Part shown: positions 1-8,876 of the stretch, piece by piece
How the letters are laid out: every line of letters begins with the position of its first letter
How positions within the stretch are numbered: position 1 is the first letter of the stretch
Assembly: GCA_001179505.1 (NCBI GenBank)
Contig: CDMY01000564.1
Coordinates: 1,328 to 41,385, forward strand
Source: Vitrella brassicaformis
Lineage: Eukaryota > Sar > Vitrellaceae
Length of the DNA: 40,058 nt
Direction: 5' to 3'
Translations under genes and position numbers: made by a program
Notes under the pieces: model-generated
What the model saw: only the letters and a program-made list of their open reading frames with translations
Database searches by the model: none
What the model was told of the DNA's origin: nothing

Positions 1-261
1 CCCGTTCGAGTCGTCATCAACATGATGCACACGTGCACCAGCCATCGGTGCGCCACCACACCAGCTTGTGCTGCTAGCCTCATTCTGACCATCCTTGTCT
101 CTCTGTCCATTAGGTTTCGGCCCATGAAGAACCTCGCCACCCTGCCGTTCTTCCCTCTGTTGATCGGGTTCCGGACTGCCAGCGGCCCGACCAAAGAAGG
201 CAGTCTCATCATCCCGCTCCATCGGCTGGCACTCATCAGCCGGATCGACACATGTGGGCTA
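1..261 (-). mobile_element. Partial charged ORF, likely continuation of the retroelement
   Basis: The minus strand is open from a stop near 262 to the left edge (about 85 codons) and encodes a hydrophilic, acidic and Gln/Gly-rich stretch. No reverse transcriptase, protease or integrase motif is visible. Its position, downstream of a Gag-like ORF on the same strand, suggests the Gag-Pol linker of an element whose pol lies outside the window. This is inferred from position only. The stretch 262-718 has further short open segments in other frames but nothing recognisable. Confidence 0.25.
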
Positions 262-718
262 ACGTCCAAGGCAGGCTGCCGCCGTAGCCGCCTTCTCCCC
301 TTGGTCGCCACGAGTGGATGGATCTCTCTCTGTACGCTTACGCCGACTCGCGGTAGACGCACGAGCCAACGCCGAAACCTCTTCCTGCTGCCTCCCGCAG
401 CCAACAATGGGTACCCTAGGATTATGTACCCCATTCCTATCATTCCTGAGTGCTCGGTCAGTGTGGGGGCCAGTCAACGCTTCTGCCATGGACAACGTCC
501 TCCCAGGCTCCTGCAAGAGCGCATCACCTTGACGCACCACTCCATCAGTAAGCGACAAATCAGTGTCTGCATGCATTGCTCTGACTACTTGGTGGTTCCC
601 TTGTGGTGTGTGTAGGGCGGTCTCTCCTTCTATTGTGTCCCCTCGCCCGCCCTACTGCAGAGGAGCTATTCGGTTTCCAGCTGCAGGTGAGCTGGTGGTG
701 GTGTGAGAGCAGGAGGGG

Positions 719-2037
719 CTACATGATTGGGCTCCAGTCTGATTGTGTTTGCCCCTGTTGTCTGTGGTGTAGTCTGTGTCCGCGCTGCCGTCTGGCGCCT
801 CGGACGAATTCTCGACAATCTCGCCATCGGTGGCCTTGCTTCTCGCACCAATCACAGTAGCCATAAAAGGACCGCTGTGTCGGCACGTCTCCCCTGTTTC
901 TGTCCCACGGTGGGCGTCTCGCCTCTTGTGTAGGTGGATTGGATGGGCCATGTCCCATTTCCTTGATGCTCTCGATGACCTCTGCCTTCATGGCGTTGAC
1001 AGAGGCACGCACCGACTCAACACACTCCTCGCCTGACTCTCCTGTTTTGGCTCTGTTGGGTGGCTGCTCAGGTTGCTGGCCGACCGCGCGTATCTCATAT
1101 CGAGCGGCTTTTGACGGTCGTGTCATTTCGGCGTCACTCTCTTCCTCTTCATCCAGTGGGTGCTTGCGCGCGCGCATCACAATCACTTCAGCGTCAAAGC
1201 CGATATCCTTGATGGCGCTGAATGAGCGTGGGTCGGTGTTCTTGGGGTATATTTCGTCCCTCAGCTGGCGCTGCAAGCCACTGATGAATAGGTCGACTGC
1301 CTCTGGCTCTGGTTTGCTTGACTTGTCGTAGAGTTCGTAGAACTCATCGTATGCTTCCTCGAATGTCTGCTTGGGCTTTTGCCGCCATGCTTTCATGGTC
1401 TCTGCGATCACGAGTGCCTCTGATGGCTTCTGGCCGAATTCCTTTTGTAAGTAGCCTAAGAGCAGCTCTAGCTGTACTGCCTCATTGCTACCCATCGGTT
1501 CACCCTTCTGAGTGCAGTGCCTTGCAGTGCAGCCATGACGTATGGCAGTATTTGACCTCTCTCGAGGTTATGCACTTGCTCATTTGCCCTGACCCCCTCA
1601 ATGAATGCATTGACAGCAAGGTCTGACGTGCCTTTGAAAGCCTGGAGGTTCACGGATGGCCTCTGTATGTCATGTGCTGGCATGCGGTCACCCTGGCCAA
1701 AAAGACGGCTGCTGCCTTCATGCACATCAGTGTGTGAGAGGTCGATTGGGCTACTTGTGCCATCATTGGCATGCGCCAGTGCGCCTTGTTCGTGCGGTGC
1801 CTCATCTCTGGCTGAGACACCAGCTACATTTGCGTGTGAGGTTTCCTCGGTGGGTCGAATCACTTCACGTGATGCTTCACTCAAACGTGTCCTTTGCTTC
1901 CTCGGCTTAGCCGCCTTGGTGATCGGCTTCGCCGCATGTGCAGGAGAGGACTCCTGCGTATTCCGACCGCTGCGGGTCTTCGCCATTGTGTCCAGTCTGT
2001 CGTCCAAACACGATGTCACTCGATCGCCGTGCTCCAA
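719..2037 (-). mobile_element. LTR-retrotransposon Gag-like coding region, frameshifted
   Basis: Two minus-strand ORFs, 2037-1468 and 1495-719, overlap in different frames and together look like one Gag protein. The first has a basic, disordered N-terminus and then the start of a retrotransposon Gag fold (a segment beginning LQAFKGTSDLAVNAFIEGV). The second continues the helical Gag core and ends with a zinc knuckle of the CX2CX4HX4C type (CDWCEKQGHRWRDC, about residue 210 of the second ORF). The frame changes near 1490-1510. This could be a programmed shift or a disabling mutation; no obvious slippery heptamer was found. No LTR, primer-binding site or pol was seen inside the window. The family (Ty3-like or other) cannot be decided from Gag alone. 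Confidence 0.65.
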
Positions 2038-2444
2038 AATGCTCCCGGGTCGGCTTGTGGTTGTGCCGATGGAGCGGTGTCTAGTAGTAGAATGGGTGAG
2101 TTATGTAACTTTGAACGACGAACACTATGCCAACCTCCAGAGGGCCCGAGTGGCCACACTGGAGCGTGAAAAAGCTTTACCAAGCAACATTGAATCAACA
2201 GTTCAACAGTCCAATGCCAACTCATTCAGTTTTAACACCATTTTCCCCGATCTTGCTCCTGTTTTGTCCTTCCCTAACTCCCTTGGCATGTCAGTTTCAT
2301 AGCTGCTCAATTCGTGGTTAAGGGTAAGATTGTCCGTGTGTCCATGCGCTGGGACGGTCGATTACATGTTCGCATCTAAACTATTGACAGCAACGATCAA
2401 AACATTCGCTACCTACCCATGCCCCACCCACCCACACCCTGCAA
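2038..2444. other. Spacer between two retroelement remnants
   Basis: No convincing coding region. This would be the 5' untranslated or LTR zone of the Gag-bearing element if that element were complete, but no terminal repeat was recognised here. Confidence 0.4.
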
Positions 2445-2848
2445 TCAACGAGGGTGGAAAGGCCCCCGCTCTAGCAGCAGCCCCTCAGCAAAACCCACCC
2501 TCTCCTGCCCATTCCACCTACTTGCCCGCCACGCCCTGCTCCGCACCATGTGTGCGTTGCCCTTTTGCAGCAGCACACTAAGTCGAGCCCACCACCTCTC
2601 CACTGCTGTCTCACGCCCTCCTCCATATAGACAGGTGGCCGCATGTGCCGGGCCATACGGTTGAGAAGGGCAGCTGCCTCGTCCCCCCACCGCCCGTAGC
2701 TCTCCGCCGATAGTGGCTCAATTCTAGAACACGGCAGAGATGCTGACATCTCCCTCCCTTCATCAGCGCAGCGGTATATCATCAATGATGAGGTGAAATG
2801 CTCTTCAGTGTCATGTTTCTTCTCGTGTGTTAACTGTCCGTGTGTCAT
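2445..2848 (-). mobile_element. LINE-type reverse transcriptase C-terminal relic
   Basis: One minus frame (2848-2471) encodes a segment containing EPLSAESYGRWGDEAAALLN. The neighbouring frame (2690-2445) then carries WWARLSVLLQKGNAHMVR. These resemble the conserved tail after the RT domain of many algal and fungal LINE-like elements, where a P-L-x-x-E-x-(F/Y)-G-x-W/F-G motif is followed by a W-x-x-x-(L/I)-S-V-x-L-x-(R/K)-G-N-A motif. Here they lie in different frames, so at least one frameshift separates them. The RT catalytic part is absent. It is a short dead fragment. The family assignment is by motif memory only. Confidence 0.5.
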
Positions 2849-4419
2849 TTCATGCCACCCTGTAGCAGCGGCCGTGCGTTTGGAGTCCCGCTGTCAGGTT
2901 TCCTGGATCAGCGGTCCACATCTCAAACGAATACGCTATCCGCGTATACGCAAGGCTAAAGAGAGAAGCACTCTCCTATAGCGCTTCGAGAGCGAGAGGA
3001 AGGCCGCTGCTTGTCTGATCATGGTCGTTGACTCGCTGTTTCACTGCAAATGCTTCCCAGTGCTCTGAGGAGAGCCATTCATGCTGCTTCCTTGCTTGTT
3101 TGCCTCGCTGCTTCTGTTGTGCTCGCTTGGCCTCGCTTTGGCGGCCCCGATCTCGGCTCTTTGTGGGTGTTTGACGGTGAAATTCGGTTCACAGTGATCA
3201 GTGAGGCACGCTGGACCACATGCAGGTCATTGCGACGGCTCACAATGAATGAATGTCACTGGCTTGTAAAATGCACAACATTCACAACGGATAAATGGGA
3301 TTTTTCCCATTTAAGCAGGGTCCCACTTATCCGAGGCCCACAGTAGCGTCTTTGATTGGTGGTTGACTCATTGGTGAGGGAACAGTCTTCAAAGTCCGTT
3401 TAATTCTGTGTTGGGGAACCTCGGCTATAGCTTAATTGGTTTCTCAACATTTTCAATGAGAAAGAGTCCGTTTGAGAAGACTGTGCCTCACTCATTTTCG
3501 GTGGGACATACACTCATTTTCGGTGTGTCTCGCGACGGTCCTGTTTTGTTCTGTTTACGTTTTGTGGATGTGATGCAGCCAGCCTGGGGCAGGCTACACG
3601 CGCAGGTACTACTAGAGTCCGGATGGTGCGTCAATACATACGGACCTCAGGTGAGGAGATTCTCAGTGCACTTGTTTCCTTTCCACTTGTGGAAATGCAT
3701 TTCCGTATGGTTGAAGTGGGAACAGCGTAGGGAGCTCTTCCAGCCGTGCCTGACCGTGGCCACTCGGAGTCCTCGGTCACCCGCGAGACGGGCAGAGGCG
3801 TCTCCTGGGTCACCCTCGTCCTCAGAGTCGCCTGTCAGGTCAATGGGAGCAGGAGGGGCAGACATCTGACGGGGAAAGGCAGGAAGTCCGTTTGGTTGGA
3901 AGAAAACAGGCGACGAGTTGGGGATGGGTACGAGTTAGAGCCGTCTTCAAGCTCATCACACACTCGCACACATGAACAAAGCCATGTAGAGAGACGGACA
4001 GACGCAGACAAGCTTTCTTCATCGGTTGCAGAGAGTGTTTGGTGGGAGGTATTGCTGCCGATGGGGCGAGATACAGCAGTCGGGTGTGAAGGCGCAAGTA
4101 TGACGGTGTAGTTGACGGGAAGTGGAGACGCGCGACACGCATGCTGATTGGCGCCTGATGGAATGATTGAATACGCAGGCAGCGAGGGAGGCTCTCCAGA
4201 TTTGCCGTGTGGGAGAATCATGACAGAAAGCATTCCTCTTTAATCGTATGGCTTTGGACAAGCGCCAGCTAGGCACTCGACGGACTTGTCCCGGACAGAC
4301 ACTCGATAGCTAAAGATTCATTCATCAAACGGACAGTGTCGGATGTGACTCGAAGAGAGATACGAATGGACCTCCAAAAACGCAGGATATTAACGCACAG
4401 CCAACGTTGTCCTTACACA
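2849..4419. other. Gene-poor stretch
   Basis: No gene could be supported. The longest open frames (for example 3408-3869 plus) have no recognisable motif. A nested inverted repeat lies at 3289-3332, listed separately. A short minus ORF (3865-3647) begins with an acidic IDLTGDSEDEGD segment like a SUMO-interacting motif, but has no supporting context. Confidence 0.4.
3289..3332. repeat. Nested inverted repeat, possibly a transposon end
   Basis: TAAATGGGA (3292-3300) is followed after four bases by its complement TCCCATTTA (3305-3313). A second partial complement, TCCCACTTATCC (3321-3332), can pair with GGATAAATGGGA (3289-3300) with one mismatch. The right part, CAGGGTCCCACTTATCCGAG, resembles terminal repeats of pogo/Tigger-like DNA transposons in style, but no matching second end or transposase was found. 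Confidence 0.45.
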
Positions 4420-5320
4420 TACACCTCCTGTACACTCAACATGTGGCGCTCTTCGAGTCTGTCACAAACCTATCGGCGACAACAAAACTTCATTCATCAC
4501 ACACGTTTCCTCAGTGCCAGTCGAAGCAAAGACACATTTCATGCACAGACAGGCGTCATTCACGCACCTCAAAACTGCCATTCACGCATGCCACGCCATG
4601 AGCCCCTCAATTCCTTTGGAGTGGGTGCTACACGAGACCCAGACATTCACATGCATGTCTGGCTAGCGAAATTCACCCCTCAACTACTTCTTCTTATGTC
4701 AAATTCCGTGTTACCGGCGGGGGGCCATAGACGGACCCCTTGGCCGCTGCCACATAGCTGTTGTGCGGGGAGGAGCTGGGGGGGATGGGCTGCCGATCGT
4801 CTGCTCTTCTCGCAGCCGCTTGCGTCGATTCGCGGGGTGCCGGTACAGCCTGGGGAGGACCTGACGGCGTGACGTGATGTCATGGCTTCGCATGTTCAGC
4901 TTCAACACAGACAGATTCATCAAGAACCTACATACATCACAAGCAGCACTGAATGCGGCCGCTCTTGGCTTCCGTCGTCTGCGTACGCGAACAGGCAACC
5001 ATCTCCGTTGGAACCATAGATGTTGTTATTGTGAAGCATGTTCGTTTGCAAGTGCTTGAAGTGTGTCTCGGGCGGATCGGGATGCACGCTCTTGGCGGTG
5101 CCCGTGATACATGCTCACAGCTGTAGCCCGGTTTGTTGCACATCCTCGAGCCGAACCTTGGTGAAGGGGGCGGCAGACAGGCCCTGAGCCTCGAGCACTT
5201 GCAGAGCGTTGGTCACACGAAGGCGCTTGAAATGGAGGTCGGAGATATCAGGGACGGCTGTCGTGTCGTACCCATCATGTGGATGACCTGCATGTGCCAG
5301 GACGAAAAGCAGCGCAAGCG
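4420..5320 (-). pseudogene. Decayed tandem copy of the last two GH28 exons
   Basis: This segment repeats the final part of the neighbouring polygalacturonase gene at an offset of about 1.14-1.17 kb: exon-7-like sequence at about 5293-5000, exon-8-like sequence at about 4930-4710, and the flank beyond the stop. The splice acceptor before exon 7 is kept exactly. Relative to the intact copy, 23 bp are missing near 5143-5150, which breaks the frame after the conserved segment ending KVRLEDVQ. Further differences change the C-terminal tail. Exons 1-6 are not duplicated. In the direction of transcription this copy lies downstream of the intact 3' end, so it has no promoter of its own. It could only be used by read-through and alternative 3' splicing, which the frameshift would spoil. 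Confidence 0.8.
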
Positions 5321-5797
5321 TAGGTAGCTCGACCTGTGTGAACAGACCTGTAGTGCTAACCTCGTATCTTGAGGCGGGGGCACATTCTCGACCTGCCCAC
5401 ACGGGAGGATTGAACGCTTTGGTGACCCCACACGTGAGGATTTATGACACTTTCCCACGTTTGCCGCAGTCAATTCGCCCCCGTCCACCAGACATACAGC
5501 ACAGGAATATGGGGAGACATGGTTCCCAAAAAAGCAGCATGACAGAGTATGCACAAAAGATGCGCAGGCTCAGATATCGTTCGATAGCACACGTTCTGTA
5601 CACTCAGCACGTGCCGCTCTTCGAGCCTGTCACAATCTGACGTCAGCAACAAAACTTGACACACCGAGGCACGTCCTCAAAACTGTCATGCACATACATA
5701 CCTCCTACCGCAAGCCCCCAGTTCCTTTGGAGTGGGGCGGGGTGCTGCTACACGAGACCCACATATTCACACGTACGCAGTCGTAGCCTAGCCACCC

Positions 5798-7927
5798 CTA
5801 AGCTGCTTCCTCTGACTCTTCGCCTCTCTGGATTTTTGCGACATCAAAGTTCGCGTTAGCGATCGGCGGGGGGCCGTAAACGGACTCGCTGGCCGCCATG
5901 GACCCGTTGTGCGGGGAGGAGGATGGGCTGTCGGTCTTCTGCGCGTCGCGCACCCGCTTGCGTCGGTTCGCGGGGTGTGGGTGTAGCCTGGGGAGTACCT
6001 GACGGCGTGACGTGACGTCTCGGCTCCGCATGTTCAGCTTCAACACAGACAGATTCATCAAGAACCTACAAAAGCACACAGAATTGCATACGACCTTTCC
6101 TAGCGTCCGGCGTCGTCTCTGCCTACCCGAACAGGCAACCATCTCCGTTGGAACCATAGATGTTATTCTTCTCCACAATGTTGGTATGCAAGTGCTTGAA
6201 GTGTGTCTCGGGGGGCTCAGGGTAGACGTTCTTGGCGGTGCCTGACACGTGCTCACAGCTGTAGGCCGGTTTGCTGCTGTCAGGGTCGAGGCGCACTTGC
6301 ACGTCCTCGAGCCGAACCTTGGTGAAGGGGGCGGCAGACAGGCCCTGAGCCTCGAGCACTTGCAGAGCGTTGGTCACACGAAGGCGCTTGAAATGGAGGT
6401 CGGAGATATCAGGGACGGCTGTCGTGTCGTACCCATCATGTGGATGACCTGCATGTGCCAGGACGAAAAGCAGCACACGGCGTGAGAGAAGTCGAATCTG
6501 CGTTTGCTAACCTGTCGTGCTCACCTCTGTAGTATCCGTTAAGCCTGACAGCGACCTGTACATCTTCCATCGTGCAGTTCATCAGCGTCACGTTTCTGAC
6601 ATAGCCCCCCCTGCCCATGGCCGTCTTGAAGTGGATGCCCTGGCAGCATTTAACGATCTTGTTGTCGTAGATGAGAACGTTGCTGATGCCCCCACTCATC
6701 TCACTGCCCACACAGATGCCCGCGCAACGCGTCGACGATAGGTAGTTATGACGGATCACGATGTTGCGGCATGGCCGGGCGAACCGATAGCCGTGGTGAT
6801 CCTGCACACAACAGCCACGCGGTCCCACAATGAAGGCGTCTCAGGACCTCTCGGCTCAGTGTGTTCTTCTCCTACCCATCCCGATTTGATGGCGATGGCA
6901 TCATCCCCAGTCGAAATGTGGTTGTACTCGATGACCACGTTGGCGCTCGAGTCGGGGTTGATGCCATCGGTGTTCGGCGCGTGGTAGTGGGGCGACAGGA
7001 TGGTCAGATGGTGGAGGTGCACTGTGTCGCAATACACGGGGTGCACAGTCCAGTGGGGACTGCTCTGAAGAGTCAGGTAGGACAGCGTCACGTTGCGGCA
7101 CGACAAAAACTCGACCAAGTGACCACGAGTGACACGCTCCGCTTTGGTTATGCGCCGCTGCCACCTGCATCGATCAACGCACAGATACGAGGATACACCG
7201 AGTGTATCTTCTTCATCATGGCGCCTCACCATTTCTGGCCCGAGCCGTCGATGACTCCATTGTTGCCCGTGATGACGACATCCTCCATGTTGTCCACCTG
7301 AATGAAACTCATGTGACGTGGACCCGGATGGTCACGGCCTTGGCCGTATGACTGAACCAAGCAGACACATGCATAGATCGCTCGTCGACTGCACTGTGTG
7401 ACTTCAGACTCGGATGACTGACCGGCAGGGGTGGGATGGGAGGAAAGTCCTCCAAGTCATCAGTGGCCCGAAGAGTGGCGCCATTCTCGACGAACAAAGT
7501 GCAGTGAGAGGTTAGGTGAAAAGGAACAGACTTCCACTCGCCCTCAGGGATATACACAACACCACGGCCCCTCTTCTGAACAGCCTGAAGAGTTCAGGCA
7601 ACAGAAAAAGCCAGACTGTCCGAGAGACCTCCAGGCGCTGTTCCTGTTCATGAGGCCCACCTCAACGGTCTTTCTGATGGCGTCAGTGCACACACCATCG
7701 CCTGACCGGGCACCAAAGTCACGGATGTCAAACAAATATCCGCCTCGGTGCGTCAGACATCGAGCGAGGTGAGAGCTGGCCGGCGCAGGGCCTCCATTAC
7801 ACGACATCGGCGACACGTCACCATCATCCGAGCACTCATCAGACTCGGAGCCAGAGCTCCACAGATCCGAGCTCGGGATGTCGGTGTCAACCTGCCAGGC
7901 ACAGGAGCAGAGAAGCAAGCGAGACAT
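5798..7927 (-). CDS. GH28 polygalacturonase-like glycoside hydrolase
   Basis: A right-handed beta-helix enzyme of family GH28, which cleaves galacturonan-type pectic polymers, usually outside the cell. The exons join in frame: 7661-about 7927 (GGYLFDIRDFGARSGDG), 7584-7423 (VVYIPEGEWKSVPF), 7351-7230 (GNNGVIDGSG), 7164-6876, 6801-6525, 6448-6127 and 6065-5798. Introns are 61-76 nt. Catalytic-region motifs are NTDGINPDSS and GDDAIAIKSG, with the three acidic residues expected. The usual GHG motif is replaced by GICVGSEMSGG and the RIK motif by HFKTAMGRGG; both forms resemble the plant-type GEMSGG clade. A C-terminal tail rich in Ser, Arg and acidic residues follows the helix. The start is unsure: an acceptor lies at the VDTDIPSS segment (about 7893), and a hydrophobic minus ORF beginning at 8225 might supply a signal peptide. 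Confidence 0.88.
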
Positions 7928-8182
7928 ACCCAGTCAAGCCGGCAAGGGGCGTTGTAACACCGTACCGCGTCAGCAGCTGTGGCATTGACGTCAGCGAGAT
8001 CATGTGCTCGTCTACATGAAGGAGATGACGGCACAAACTCAAGACTGTGCACTCGCCGCCGTGCATGGCGATCAACGAGAGGCAACTGAAGCGCGAGGGA
8101 AGAAGGGGGAGCCATGGGAACGGTCTGTTGGTGAAGGAGGGGAAGGGGCGACAGCGTTCCTTCAGAAAGAGCAGCAGGAACC

Positions 8183-8437
8183 ATGAACACAGCACAACTC
8201 GTGCTTCAAAAAGGGCAAAACTCACAGAACCTTCGCTGGACTGGCGGTCGGATTTGCTCTTCCCTAACTCATTTGCCTCGCGAATCTCGACAAGGTTTCG
8301 CGCCTCCGTATTTCTCTTTGCTCACGCCCCTCTTACGTTTACTCCTCTCCTTGGTGCCAAGATCTATCCCGCCTCTCCGGCTGCTGCGGCATGCCTCTCG
8401 GTTCCTCCACGCCACCACTGTGGCTGAGTCCTACTGA
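8183..8437 (+). pseudogene. Orphan copy of the chlI plastid-targeting leader
   Basis: About 80 bp (8353-8432) match the chlI first exon at 14475-14553 with a single base difference visible, in an open frame that encodes [20 protein letters not shown] and then ends in a stop after AESY. Upstream, 8240-8352 resembles the chlI 5' flank and signal-peptide part only loosely, with small insertions and deletions. No mature ChlI sequence follows. It could be a relic of a duplicated chlI start, or the first exon of an unrecognised gene that borrowed the leader. No donor site is obvious right after the match. Confidence 0.6.
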
Positions 8438-8876
8438 GGAAAAAGCTGGAGTTAGGGGCTTAAAGAGACCACTTGCGTTTTGAGCCCGTGTTGTGCGTCT
8501 GAATAGAGTATCACAGGAGGGTGAAAAGGGACACAGAGCGTACGGCTAGGCATCGAGGTGAGATCGACATCAGCTGCTACCGCAGTCCACATGGAGTTTT
8601 TGCGAAGTCACGGTCTATGGGCCCAGGCAGCACCGCCACGGGATTATCCTGCTCTCACCACCATTCACATCACATTCCATTGTCAACAAGACCAGAGGTA
8701 TCCCATCGCCATCAGAGAGCCGCCATCAAACGTCACCGGCCGTGCATCTGGCTGCGAATCCCACTTCACCATTTCTCAGGTGCCTCATGGCGCGTAGAGT
8801 ATCCCAATGCCCGCTGGACCCCACAAACACGCATCATGAACCCACGATTTGTGTGCTTTTGACAAAGCACTTCCTG
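8438..8876. other. Spacer downstream of CWC27
   Basis: No gene seen. It probably includes the CWC27 3' untranslated region on its right side. A plus-strand ORF at 8521-8862 has no recognisable motif. Confidence 0.4.

Noticed and set aside
259-576. 105-codon minus ORF in the retroelement
   Set aside because: No Pol motif; it may be part of the element but cannot be called a gene by itself.
3647-3865. 72-codon minus ORF with an acidic IDLTGDSEDEGD segment
   Set aside because: A SUMO-interacting-like motif alone in a short ORF, with no further exon or homology seen.
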